Shown piece by piece: positions 23,000-31,614 of a stretch of DNA of 35,876 bases. The translations under genes were made by a program, and so were the position numbers. This DNA comes from JBBSBL01 sp038251325 (GTDB lineage Bacteria; Actinomycetota; Thermoleophilia; Solirubrobacterales; Solirubrobacteraceae): NCBI GenBank assembly GCA_038251325.1, contig JBBSBL010000023.1:1-35876 (forward strand), read 5' to 3'. The notes under the pieces were generated by a model. That model did no database searches. It was not told the origin of the DNA and was given only the letters and a program-made list of their open reading frames with translations. The first letter of the stretch is position 1; the number at the start of each line of letters is the position of its first letter.

Positions 23000-25813
23000 A
23001 TGCCCGCGAACAGCTTCGACGCCCGCGCCACGCTCGAGGTCGGCGGCCGCGAGTTCGAGATCCACCGGCTCGACGCCCTGCAGGCCCGCTTCGACGTCGC
23101 GCGGCTGCCGTTCACGCTGAAGATCCTGCTCGAGAACCTGCTGCGCAACGAGGACGGGGAGGCGGTACGGGCCGCGGACATCGAGGCGCTCGCCTCCTGG
23201 GACGCGAAGGCCGAGCCGGCCAGCGAGATCGCCTTCACCCCGGCACGGGTCGTCATGCAGGACTTCACGGGCGTGCCCGCCGTCGTCGACCTCGCCGCGC
23301 TGCGCGATGCGATGGGCGCGATGGGGGGCGACCCGGCCCGGATCAACCCGCTGGTGCCGGCTGAGCTCGTGATCGACCACTCGGTGCAGGTCGACGCCTT
23401 CGGGACCCGCGCCGCGTTCGCGCACAACGCCGAACGCGAGTTCCAGCGCAACCACGAGCGCTACGCCTTCCTGCGCTGGGGCCAGGAGGCCTTCGACGGG
23501 CTCAAGGTCGTCCCGCCCGAGACGGGCATCGTGCACCAGGTCAACCTCGAGTACCTCGCGCGGGTCGTCTTCGTCGCCGACGGCCGCGACGGCGGGCCCG
23601 CGCAGGCCTACCCCGACACGCTCGTGGGCACCGACTCCCACACGACGATGATCAACGGGCTCGGCGTGCTCGGCTGGGGCGTGGGCGGGATCGAGGCCGA
23701 GGCGGCGATGCTCGGGCAGGCGATGTCGATGCTCATCCCGCAGGTCGTGGGCTTCCGCCTCCAGGGCGCGCTCCCCGAGGGCGCGACCGCCACCGACCTC
23801 GTGCTGACGGTCACCCAGATACTGCGTGAGCGCGGCGTGGTCGGCAAGTTCGTCGAGTTCCACGGGAGCGGGCTCGCGCACCTGCCGCTCGCCGACCGGG
23901 CCACGATCGGCAACATGTCGCCGGAGTTCGGCTCGACCTGCGCGTGCTTCCCGATCGACGCCGAGACGCTGCGCTACCTCGAGTTCTCCGGCCGCCCGGC
24001 GGCGCAGATCGAGCTCGTCGAGGCCTACGCGCGCGCTCAGGGCCTGTTCCACGACGACGACACCGAGACGCCGGCCTATTCCGACGGCCTGGAGCTCGAC
24101 CTCTCGACCGTCGTGCCGAGCATCGCCGGCCCGCGCCGACCCCAGGATCGCGTGGCGCTGACCGAGGCGAAGGCGTCCTTCCGCCTGGCGCTCGAGGGCT
24201 TCCTCCCCGAGGACGCCGGCGAGGATGACGCGATCGAGGACACGTTCCCGGCCAGCGACCCGACCTCCATCCAGGATCCCTCCAACGGCGCGGGCGCCCG
24301 CCCGGCGAACGGCGCGCCGTCCGGGTCCGGCACCGGCGGCGTCCAGGTCGCCGAGCGGCGGAGCGCGCGCGTCCCGGCGCGCCTCGCCTCGGGCGAGGAG
24401 GTCGCGCTCGACCACGGGCACGTCGTCATCGCCGCGATCACCTCGTGCACGAACACCTCCAACCCGTCGGTCATGCTCGGGGCGGGGCTGCTCGCCCGCA
24501 ACGCCGTGCAGCGCGGGCTGAGGGTCAAGCCGTGGGTCAAGACCTCGCTCGCGCCGGGCTCGAAGGTCGTGACCGAGTACCTCGATCGCGCCGGGCTCAC
24601 CGAGCCGCTGGAGGCGCTCGGGTTCCACCTCGTCGGCTACGGCTGCACGACGTGCATCGGGAACTCCGGGCCGCTGCCCGAGGAGGTCGCCGTCGGCGTG
24701 CGCGAGGGCGATCTCGCCGTCTGCTCCGTGCTCTCCGGCAACCGCAACTTCGAGGGCCGGATCAACCCCGACGTGAAGATGAACTACCTCGCCTCCCCGC
24801 CGCTCGTCGTCGCCTACGCGCTGGCCGGGAGCCTCGACGTCGATCTCTATAACGAGCCGCTGGGGACCGACGAGGGCGGCGAGCCGGTCTACCTCGCCGA
24901 CGTCTGGCCCTCGACCGCGGAGATCGCACGCACGGTGGAGGACGCCGTGCGCTCGGACATGTTCCGCCGCAGCTACGCCGAGGTGTTCGACGGCGACGAG
25001 CGCTGGAACGCGCTGGAGGTGCCCACCGGCGACACGTTCGCGTGGGACCCGGACTCGACCTACGTCCGCCTCCCGCCGTTCTTCGCCGACCTCCCGCGCG
25101 AGCCCGCGCCGATCGCCGCCCTGGAGGGCGCCCGCGTCCTCGCCGTCCTCGGCGACAGCGTGACCACCGACCACATCTCCCCCGCGGGGGCGATCAAGCG
25201 CGACGGGCCGGCCGGGGACTACCTGCGCGAGCACGGCGTCGCGCCGAAGGACTTCAACTCCTACGGCTCCCGGCGCGGGAACCACGAGGTGATGATGCGC
25301 GGCACCTTCGCGAACATCCGGCTGCGCAACCGCCTCGCGCCCGGCACCGAGGGCGGCGTGACGCTGCACCTCCCCTCGGGCGATCCGATGTCGATCTACG
25401 ACGCGGCGATGCGCTACCTGGCCGAGGGCGTCCCGCTCGTGGTCCTGGCGGGGAAGGAGTACGGGTCGGGCTCCTCGCGCGACTGGGCGGCCAAGGGCAC
25501 GAGCCTGCTCGGGGTGCGCGCGGTGCTCGCCTCCAGCTACGAGCGCATCCATCGCTCGAACCTCGTCGGGATGGGCGTCCTGCCGCTGCAGTTCCGCGAC
25601 GGGGAGAGCGTGGAGACGCTCGGGCTGACCGGGCAGGAGACCTTCGCGATCCCGGAGCTCGCCGGGCTGGAGGAGATCCCGCGGGAGGTGACGGTCCGCG
25701 CCGATGATCGCGAGCTCGCCGTCACCGTCCGGATCGACACCCCCAAGGAGCAGCGTTACTTCCGCCACGGCGGGATCCTGCCCTTCATGCTCCGCGAGCT
25801 GCTGGCCTCGTAG
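23000..25813 (+). CDS. acnA: Aconitate hydratase (aconitase A)
   Basis: This 937-aa enzyme interconverts citrate and isocitrate in the TCA cycle using a [4Fe-4S] cluster. The ligand cysteines are Cys483 (ITSCTNTSNPSVM), Cys549 and Cys552 (GYGCTTCIGNSGP). Other signatures are DSHTTMINGLGVLGWGVGGI, GKEYGSGSSRDWAAKG and YERIHRSNLVGMGVLPL in the swivel domain. The start is set by AAGGAG 9 nt before the ATG; an ORF extension upstream is a shadow. It is longer than the E. coli AcnA by an insertion at about 405-455 that holds EDTFPASDPTSIQDPSNGA and a Gly/Ala/Pro-rich linker between the first domains and the cluster domain. No AcnR-type regulator lies next to it. Confidence 0.97.
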   Translation: MPANSFDARATLEVGGREFEIHRLDALQARFDVARLPFTLKILLENLLRNEDGEAVRAADIEALASWDAKAEPASEIAFTPARVVMQDFTGVPAVVDLAALRDAMGAMGGDPARINPLVPAELVIDHSVQVDAFGTRAAFAHNAEREFQRNHERYAFLRWGQEAFDGLKVVPPETGIVHQVNLEYLARVVFVADGRDGGPAQAYPDTLVGTDSHTTMINGLGVLGWGVGGIEAEAAMLGQAMSMLIPQVVGFRLQGALPEGATATDLVLTVTQILRERGVVGKFVEFHGSGLAHLPLADRATIGNMSPEFGSTCACFPIDAETLRYLEFSGRPAAQIELVEAYARAQGLFHDDDTETPAYSDGLELDLSTVVPSIAGPRRPQDRVALTEAKASFRLALEGFLPEDAGEDDAIEDTFPASDPTSIQDPSNGAGARPANGAPSGSGTGGVQVAERRSARVPARLASGEEVALDHGHVVIAAITSCTNTSNPSVMLGAGLLARNAVQRGLRVKPWVKTSLAPGSKVVTEYLDRAGLTEPLEALGFHLVGYGCTTCIGNSGPLPEEVAVGVREGDLAVCSVLSGNRNFEGRINPDVKMNYLASPPLVVAYALAGSLDVDLYNEPLGTDEGGEPVYLADVWPSTAEIARTVEDAVRSDMFRRSYAEVFDGDERWNALEVPTGDTFAWDPDSTYVRLPPFFADLPREPAPIAALEGARVLAVLGDSVTTDHISPAGAIKRDGPAGDYLREHGVAPKDFNSYGSRRGNHEVMMRGTFANIRLRNRLAPGTEGGVTLHLPSGDPMSIYDAAMRYLAEGVPLVVLAGKEYGSGSSRDWAAKGTSLLGVRAVLASSYERIHRSNLVGMGVLPLQFRDGESVETLGLTGQETFAIPELAGLEEIPREVTVRADDRELAVTVRIDTPKEQRYFRHGGILPFMLRELLAS

Positions 25814-25836
25814 GGCGCCGGCGGCCGGGCGCGCGC

Positions 25837-26664
25837 TCAGACGGCGGCCGGCGCGACCGCCAGCCCGGGCAGCTCCGCGCGGCCCCGGAGGATCGTGCCC
25901 TGGCCCGTGGTGATCGCGACGTCGCGCCCGTCGGGGCCGCCGAAGGCGAGGCTGCTGACGAAGCTCGCCGGCAGGTCCACGATCCCGTCCAGTTCGCCCT
26001 CGGGCGCGAAGCGGGCGACGCCCGCGCCGTCGCCCAACGCGATCCACACGCCGCCCTCGACGTCCACCGCGAGGCCGTCGGCCGAGCCGCGCGGCGCACG
26101 GGCGAACTCGGCGGTGTCGCCGCCGGCGGCCGGAACCGCATGGACGACGCCGGTCGCGAAGTCGTTGACGTAGACGGTGGCGCCGTCGGGACTGTGGCCG
26201 ATGCCGTTCGGCCAGACGATCCCGCCGCAGAGGATCTGGGCCCGACCGCCGCCGTCGAGCCGGCCGACCTCGCCCGGCACGGGCTCGTCGCCCGCCATCG
26301 GGCGGAACCGCAGCGCGCCGACCAGCACCCGGCCGTCCGGCAGGGTCGTGAGATCGTTGTAGCCGCCGACCCCGTCCACGTCGCCGAGCAGCACGCGGTC
26401 CTCCTGCCCCGGACGGACGTGGCGGACGTCGCGCCCCGTGACGACGACGCCGCCGTCGGCGTGGGGGACCAGCCCGCCGATCCCGCGGCGGCGCTCGAGC
26501 ACGATCTCGAGCTCCCCGGCGGGGGTGACGCGGTACACGCCGCCGTTGGTCACGTCGGAGAAGAGCAGCGAGCCGTCGGCGAGCGGCCGCGGCCCCTCGA
26601 GCAGCCCCGGCTCGCGCCCGGCGAGCGCGGGGACCGGCGCGAGGTCGGCGAGCGCGAGCGTCAT
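25837..26664 (-). CDS. SMP-30/gluconolactonase-like protein
   Basis: This 275-aa six-bladed beta-propeller probably acts as a lactonase. The metal-site residues of the family are in place: Glu in LLEGPRPLADGSLLFSDV, Asn in IVWPNGIGHSPDG and Asp in GSADGLAVDVEGGVW. Repeated DGxxxxxD-type blades are seen throughout. I chose the ATG at 26664 (MTLALADLAPVPAL). A TTG at 26676 is also possible, but the TAGGTT -10 box ends 10 nt before the ATG and overlaps the TTG, so the ATG is better. No signal peptide is seen. The substrate is unknown. It is convergent with aconitase. Confidence 0.88.
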   Translation of the reverse strand: MTLALADLAPVPALAGREPGLLEGPRPLADGSLLFSDVTNGGVYRVTPAGELEIVLERRRGIGGLVPHADGGVVVTGRDVRHVRPGQEDRVLLGDVDGVGGYNDLTTLPDGRVLVGALRFRPMAGDEPVPGEVGRLDGGGRAQILCGGIVWPNGIGHSPDGATVYVNDFATGVVHAVPAAGGDTAEFARAPRGSADGLAVDVEGGVWIALGDGAGVARFAPEGELDGIVDLPASFVSSLAFGGPDGRDVAITTGQGTILRGRAELPGLAVAPAAV

Positions 26665-26674
26665 CTCCCGCGAC

Positions 26675-26680
26675 AACCTA
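26675..26680 (-). promoter_or_regulatory. -10 element for the SMP-30-like gene
   Basis: TAGGTT on the minus strand lies 10 nt before the ATG at 26664. It overlaps the stop codon of the upstream TPR-like gene, giving the SMP-30 gene its own promoter. Confidence 0.45.
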
Positions 26681-28600
26681 GTGGGCGGTCGCCGGCCACG
26701 TGGGCACGGCGCCCGCGATGTCGATCTGCTCCCCGCCGATCGCGGGCCGGGCGCGGGAGCTGACGCGGCGAAGCGCGTCGGCGATCGCCCAGGTCTGGAC
26801 CGGGGCGGCCGCGGGAACCTGGAAGCCCCATGCGGTCAGCCGGTTGTCCGGGCCGAGCACGAGGTAGGCGCCAGCGCCCGCGACGCGACCGGCGGCCGCG
26901 GAACGCGCGCCCGGCCGCGGCCCGAGGATGAGCGTCAGCGAGCCGCGGAAGCCGCTGCGCGGCCGAGCGGGGGAGCGGGGGAAGCGGCCGACCCATGAGG
27001 CCGCGCGGGTGCTGAGCCAGAACGTCTCGCACTGCTCCACGAGCGCGAGCGAGTGGAAAGCCAGCACGCCCCGGGTGGTCGCGGCGCACAGGGCGCCGGG
27101 CGCGATCTGCGGCGGGAGGAGGGCAGGCGGGCGCGGCGGCGGCGAGGGCGTGAAGCAGGGTGTGGCCCCGCCGGCCGAGCTCATCGCCCCTGCGAGGTAG
27201 TCGAGCTGGCCGGCGGCGGTCGCCTGATCGGCGACCAGTGTGGCGCGCACCGACTCGAGGATCGCCGCGCGAGCGTCGGGCGAGCGCAGCACGGCGAGCA
27301 GGCCGTCGGCCTTGGCGGTGTAGGCGCGCTCCCACGCCGCCGTGATCGTGATCGCGTCGTTGTAGGCCGAGGCGAACCGCTGGAACCAGGAGGCGTAGCC
27401 GGAGCAGTCGGGCGGGCGGCCGCTCGCGGTCCAGGCGCTGCGCTCGGCTGCGACCGCCGCCACGTAGCCGTACGCATTGGGGCGCCCGCCCCCGTCGGAG
27501 GCGTCGGCGGCCTTGTCCTCGAGCGACTGCCCGAGTGCTTCGACCACGCTCTGCGCGTACCAGGACGGCCGGCTCGCGAGCCAGCTCCGCAGCGCCGCGC
27601 CCGAGCTGGCGAGCGCGGCGGCGCTCTGGTCCTCGAGGCTTGCCGCCAGATCGCCGTAGGCGCCTGCGAACCCGGCTGCCTGTGCGGGGCCCGCCGGCGG
27701 CGAGGGGAGATCGGCGCCGGTCCCGTTGCCGCCGCGCAGGCCCAGGCTGCGCTCGACGGGCGGAGGGTCGTCTTCGGGCGCCGGAGCGGATCCCGGCGAG
27801 CGGTGGCGGCCCCCGTCGCCGACCAGCACGTCGGGGTCGCGGTTGCGGCAGCGATCGATCGCGGAGCGGTTCGTGCGCGCCTCCGAGAGCATCGGCGCCT
27901 GGCGGATCGCGTCCGCCAGAAGCGGCTTCGCCTCGTCGAAGCGCCCGAGCTCGATCAGGGCCAGCGCCCGGTTGTCCAGCGCGATCGCGCGGGTTCCGAT
28001 TCCGAGGCCTGCGCGCGTGCGGCCCTTCAGGCGTGAGGCGCCATCGAGCAGCGCGAGCGCCTCCTGGGGCAGTCCCTGGTCGGTCAGGATCGCGGCTGCC
28101 GACACGAGCGGGGCCGGGTCGCGCGGGCGCAGCGCGTGCAGGCGAAGGAGCCCCGCGAGCGCGGCGAGCGGGGCGCCTCGCCCCATCGCGGCCACGACCC
28201 CCGCGGCCATCAGCGCGCCGCTCCGGTACTCGCGGATCGCGCGCAGGCGCCGGATCGCTGGTCCCGCGAGGCGCCTGAGCACCAGCCGGTCGGCGCGTCC
28301 GATGGCCGTGCGTACGGACATGCGGCGCCGCGGGACCGGGCGCGCGAGGCACCAGCCGGGAGGATCGCCGGGATCGAGCTGGTCAGCGTCCACGGAGGGA
28401 CGGAGGTCCTCGGAGGCGCGGAGGATCATCGGCGCCGGCGGGGGCGCGGGCTTCGCGGCGGGCGCCCGGGCGTCGGACGCGGGAGGCGCGGCTGCGAGCG
28501 CCCCGGCGCACAGGGCCGCGGCCGCGAGGGCCGGCAGCCCGCCCGCCCCCGGCCGCCCGGCGCGGCTGCGCGGCGCGGGGAACAGGTTCACGATGCGCAT
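26678..28600 (-). CDS. Secreted TPR-like protein, unknown function
   Basis: This 640-aa protein has a signal-like N-terminus, RSRAGRPGAGGLPALAAAAL followed by CAGALAAAPPASDARA. Residues about 130-255 hold TPR-like helices (PLVSAAAILTDQGLPQEALA; TRAIALDNRALALIELGRFD; EAKPLLADAIRQAP). A Pro-rich stretch and an Ala/Ser-rich helical region follow. The end (GAYLVLGPDNRLTAWGFQVP) is not recognised. The ATG at 28600 overlaps the glycoside hydrolase gene by 13 nt; a GTG at 28591 would overlap by 4 nt (GTGA) and is also possible. Either way translation is coupled. A role as an envelope partner of the hydrolase is inferred only from that coupling. Confidence 0.75.
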   Translation of the reverse strand: MRIVNLFPAPRSRAGRPGAGGLPALAAAALCAGALAAAPPASDARAPAAKPAPPPAPMILRASEDLRPSVDADQLDPGDPPGWCLARPVPRRRMSVRTAIGRADRLVLRRLAGPAIRRLRAIREYRSGALMAAGVVAAMGRGAPLAALAGLLRLHALRPRDPAPLVSAAAILTDQGLPQEALALLDGASRLKGRTRAGLGIGTRAIALDNRALALIELGRFDEAKPLLADAIRQAPMLSEARTNRSAIDRCRNRDPDVLVGDGGRHRSPGSAPAPEDDPPPVERSLGLRGGNGTGADLPSPPAGPAQAAGFAGAYGDLAASLEDQSAAALASSGAALRSWLASRPSWYAQSVVEALGQSLEDKAADASDGGGRPNAYGYVAAVAAERSAWTASGRPPDCSGYASWFQRFASAYNDAITITAAWERAYTAKADGLLAVLRSPDARAAILESVRATLVADQATAAGQLDYLAGAMSSAGGATPCFTPSPPPRPPALLPPQIAPGALCAATTRGVLAFHSLALVEQCETFWLSTRAASWVGRFPRSPARPRSGFRGSLTLILGPRPGARSAAAGRVAGAGAYLVLGPDNRLTAWGFQVPAAAPVQTWAIADALRRVSSRARPAIGGEQIDIAGAVPTWPATAH

Positions 28601-29799
28601 CGCCGCGCGTCCGTGCTCTTCGCGCAGCCCTCCCAGCGGATCGCGGCGCGGCGGTAGGAGTCCAGCAGCGGCAGCGCCTCGAACTGCCCGCCGGCGCTCC
28701 AGGTGCTCAGGCCGGAGAAGTCGAAGGTGCTGCGCGCCGGGTTGGTCGCGTAGCTCGACGCCCACGTGTACCAGTAGGCCCGGGCCACGCCCGCCGGCCG
28801 GTCCTGGGCGAGCCATGCGTAGAACGCGGAGAGCCGCTGCGCCTGTCCGGCCGGGGTGGTCTCGAACCCCGTGACCGCCGAGGGCGGCAGCTTGCCGAGC
28901 GCCGCGGTCCACCCGAACTCGGTCAGGAAGACGGGCGTCCCGGCGTCGCCCGCCGCGCGAATCTGGTCGAGCACGTTGGCGAGCACCATCGCCTCGTGAT
29001 CGACGCTGTCCGCCACCGGGATCTCCTCACCGGTCGTGTACTGGTTGATCGCCACCGCGTCGAAGGAGCCCTTGGCCCCGGCCGCGTACAGTTGGCGCAG
29101 CTCGTCCCAGCACCAGTTGCCCGGCGTCCCGGCCAAGCCGGGCGCCACGACGACCGCGCCGGGATCGGCGGCGTGCAGGGCGGCGTGCGCGGCCGCGAGC
29201 ACGGGCGGCAGCGTGGAGGTCCACGGCTGGCTCTTGAAGCTCCCCTCGTGGGAGGGCTCGTTGTAGATCTGCCAGCGACGGATCGGGCGGTAGGGCAGGC
29301 GCCGGTTGGCTCGCCAGAAGCGCCCGTGCGGCCCGTAGCGGCGGGCGGCGGCGCGCAGGAAGCTGGCGAGATAGCGCGGCCTGCTCGGCAGATAGAGGTC
29401 GAAGCGCGCATCGATGGGTCCCGCCGAGGCCCATTGAGGCGTCTGCATCACGAGGGCGAGCAGGTCGATCCCGTGGCGCGCCGCCGCTCTCACGATTCGA
29501 TCGGTCCTGCTCCAGGCGTAGACGCCGTGGAGGGGCTCCGCCCGCTGCCACGGGAACTCGGTGCGCACCGATTCCACGCCCGAGGTGGCCATCACCGCGA
29601 ACTGCCGGTCGAGCGTCGCGTCGTCGACCAGGCGGCCGTCGGTCGCGGAGGAGTCCAGCACGGTGCCCATCGCGCCGAACGGCAGCGTGCGGGCCGTGGC
29701 GGCGGCCGGCAGCGCCGTCAAGGCGACCGCGACCGCAAGCGCGCACAGAACGCGCCTGCGGGCCTCGAGCCGCCGGCCTGGCGAGAGCATCGCCCCCAT
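28588..29799 (-). CDS. Secreted glycoside hydrolase (clan-A, TIM-barrel type)
   Basis: This 403-aa protein has a signal peptide at about 16-37 (RVLCALAVAVALTALPAAAT, cut near TARTLP). The TIM-barrel part resembles GH5/GH39-type enzymes: WQIYNEPSHEG gives the acid/base Glu181 and VFLTEFGWTAA gives the nucleophile Glu294. Earlier strands include SVRTEFPWQRAEPLHGVYAW and LLALVMQTPQWA. The reaction is retaining hydrolysis of a beta-glycosidic bond; the glycan is unknown. The start is the first ATG at 29799; another in-frame ATG lies 9 nt on. The gene is divergent from the M42 peptidase and co-translated with the TPR-like protein. It could trim a surface glycan such as the one made by the upstream cluster (inference). 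Confidence 0.87.
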   Translation of the reverse strand: MGAMLSPGRRLEARRRVLCALAVAVALTALPAAATARTLPFGAMGTVLDSSATDGRLVDDATLDRQFAVMATSGVESVRTEFPWQRAEPLHGVYAWSRTDRIVRAAARHGIDLLALVMQTPQWASAGPIDARFDLYLPSRPRYLASFLRAAARRYGPHGRFWRANRRLPYRPIRRWQIYNEPSHEGSFKSQPWTSTLPPVLAAAHAALHAADPGAVVVAPGLAGTPGNWCWDELRQLYAAGAKGSFDAVAINQYTTGEEIPVADSVDHEAMVLANVLDQIRAAGDAGTPVFLTEFGWTAALGKLPPSAVTGFETTPAGQAQRLSAFYAWLAQDRPAGVARAYWYTWASSYATNPARSTFDFSGLSTWSAGGQFEALPLLDSYRRAAIRWEGCAKSTDARRCAS

Positions 29800-29830
29800 C
29801 TTCGCAGCATGCGACGGGCCGCACGCACGG

Positions 29831-29836
29831 TAGGCT
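29831..29836 (+). promoter_or_regulatory. -10 element for the M42 peptidase gene
   Basis: TAGGCT lies 8 nt before the GTG at 29845, a leaderless arrangement. It sits in a 45-nt divergent gap with the glycoside hydrolase. Confidence 0.5.
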
Positions 29837-29844
29837 CACGCGCC

Positions 29845-30900
29845 GTGCCGGTCCCGGACGTCCTGCGATCGCTGATCACCGCTCCCGGCCCGTCGGGGTA
29901 CGAGGGGCGCGCGAGCACCGTCTTCCGCGAGGCGGCGGGCGAGTTCGCGGAGGTCGCGGGCGACGTCATGGGGTCATCGGTGGCGCGCGTGGCCGGGACC
30001 GCCGACGGCCCGCTGCTGGCGGTCGTCGGCCACATCGACGAGATCGGCCTGATCGTCTCCCACATCGACGACGACGGGTTCCTGCGCTTCGCCGGCGTGG
30101 GCGGCTGGGACCCGGTCGTGCTCGTCGGCCAGCGCGTGGAGATCGCGACGCGCGACGGCGCGCTGGCCGGCGTCATCGGCAAGAAGCCGATCCACCTGAT
30201 GAAGGAGGACGACCGCAAGGCGGTGCCGAAGGTCACCGACCTGCACATCGACGTCGGGGCGACGGACGGCGACGAGGCCCGCAAGCTGGTGCGGATCGGC
30301 GACGTGGCCGTGATCGCGGGCGAGCCGATCGAGCTGCAGGGCGGGCGTCTGGCCTCCCGCTCGATGGACAACCGCCTCGGCTGCTTCGTGGCCTACGAGG
30401 CCGCCCGGCTCGTGGCCGAGGCCGGCGGCGCGCCCGGTGAGGTGGCGGCGGTGGCCGCGGTGCAGGAGGAGATCACCTTCGGGGGCGCGAGTACTACCGC
30501 GTTCTCTCTGCGTCCCGACGTGGCGATCGCGGTCGACGTGACCTTCGCCACCGACCAACCCGGCATCGAGCTGGGCGAGATCACGAAGCACGGCCTCGGC
30601 TCCGGCGCGGTCATCACCCGCGGGTCCACGTTGCATCCCGATGTGACCGAGGGGCTGATCGCGGCGGCCGAGGCGGAGGACATCCCCTACGTCGTCGAGT
30701 CCTCCACGCGCGCGACGGGCACCGACGCTGACGCGATCCACATCAGCCGCGCGGGCATCCCCACCGGGCTCGTCTCGATCCCGCTGCGCTACATGCACTC
30801 GCCGGTCGAGCTCGTCGACGTGGCCGACGTCGAGGCGTGCGCGAAGCTCATCGCCGCCTACGCGCAGCGGCTCGAGCCTGGCGCCTCCTTCGAGCGGTGA
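29845..30900 (+). CDS. M42-family metallo-aminopeptidase
   Basis: This 351-aa enzyme of the M42 (PepA/FrvX-type, tetrahedral) family probably removes N-terminal residues from peptides. Metal-ligand and catalytic residues are visible: His63 with Asp65 in VVGHIDEIGL, Asp175 in SRSMDNRLGC, Glu208-Glu209 in VQEEITFGG, Asp231 in VDVTFATD and His318 in LRYMHSPVE. The start is the GTG at 29845, with a -10 box just upstream; the ORF extends further but without similarity. There is no signal peptide, so it is cytoplasmic. The stop overlaps the GTG of the HAD gene. Confidence 0.95.
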   Translation: MPVPDVLRSLITAPGPSGYEGRASTVFREAAGEFAEVAGDVMGSSVARVAGTADGPLLAVVGHIDEIGLIVSHIDDDGFLRFAGVGGWDPVVLVGQRVEIATRDGALAGVIGKKPIHLMKEDDRKAVPKVTDLHIDVGATDGDEARKLVRIGDVAVIAGEPIELQGGRLASRSMDNRLGCFVAYEAARLVAEAGGAPGEVAAVAAVQEEITFGGASTTAFSLRPDVAIAVDVTFATDQPGIELGEITKHGLGSGAVITRGSTLHPDVTEGLIAAAEAEDIPYVVESSTRATGTDADAIHISRAGIPTGLVSIPLRYMHSPVELVDVADVEACAKLIAAYAQRLEPGASFER

Positions 30901-31604
30901 GCGCCGGCCCCCGGCCGCCGCTCCTGCTGCTCTTCGACATCGACGGCACGCTGCTGCGCCGCGCCGGCGGCGCGCATCGCCGCGCCATCGAGCTCGCGCT
31001 GGCCGAGGTCCACGGCGTGCGCGGCGCCGACGTGGCGCGCGCCGAGCCGGCCGGGCGCACCGACCTGGAGATCGTCCGCCGTCTCGCGCTGGCCCACGGC
31101 GTGGCCGCGGTCCGGATCGACGAGCGGATGGACGACGTGCGCGATCGTGCCTGCGCGACCTACGCCCGGGTCGTCGAGGACGATCTCTCGGCGACGGTCC
31201 TGCCCGGCGTCTTCGAGCTGCTCGCCGACCTGCGCCGCCGCGATGACGTGCGCCTCGGGCTCGTCACCGGGAACTTCGCGCCGATCGCCGCGATCAAGCT
31301 CGAGCGGGCGGGCATCGGCGGCTTCTTCGCGCCCGGCGTCGGCGGGTTCGGCTCCGACGCCGAGGATCGCTCGGAGCTCCCGGCGCTCGCCCGGGCCCGG
31401 GCCGGCACCGCCGAGGCGCCATGGCCCCGCGAGCGCACGCTGATCCTGGGGGACACGCCGCGCGACATCGCCTGCGCCCGCGCCGACGGGGTCGGCGTGC
31501 TGGCCGTGGCGACCGGGCCCTACGCGGTGGAGGCCCTGCGCGGCGCCGACGGGGTCGCGGCCGGCGCGAGCGGTCTCGCGCCGCTCATCGCCGCGCGAGC
31601 GTGA
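30897..31604 (+). CDS. HAD-family phosphatase (PGP-like)
   Basis: This 235-aa protein has the HAD motifs in order: LLLFDIDGTLL (Asp14, Asp16), VTGNF with the Thr of motif II, the Lys in IKLERAGIGGFF, and ILGDTPRDIACARADG with the motif-IV Asp. A helical cap lies between motifs I and II. It resembles phosphoglycolate phosphatases and other haloacid-dehalogenase-type phosphatases; the substrate is unknown. The GTG overlaps the M42 stop (GTGA), so the two are co-translated. It is convergent with the SDR gene. Confidence 0.92.
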   Translation: MSAGPRPPLLLLFDIDGTLLRRAGGAHRRAIELALAEVHGVRGADVARAEPAGRTDLEIVRRLALAHGVAAVRIDERMDDVRDRACATYARVVEDDLSATVLPGVFELLADLRRRDDVRLGLVTGNFAPIAAIKLERAGIGGFFAPGVGGFGSDAEDRSELPALARARAGTAEAPWPRERTLILGDTPRDIACARADGVGVLAVATGPYAVEALRGADGVAAGASGLAPLIAARA

Positions 31605-31614
31605 GCGCCGGGCG

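Noticed and set aside
22811..26047. Minus-strand ORF of 1078 aa across aconitase
   Set aside because: Aconitase on the plus strand has all family motifs; the antisense frame has no recognisable domain.
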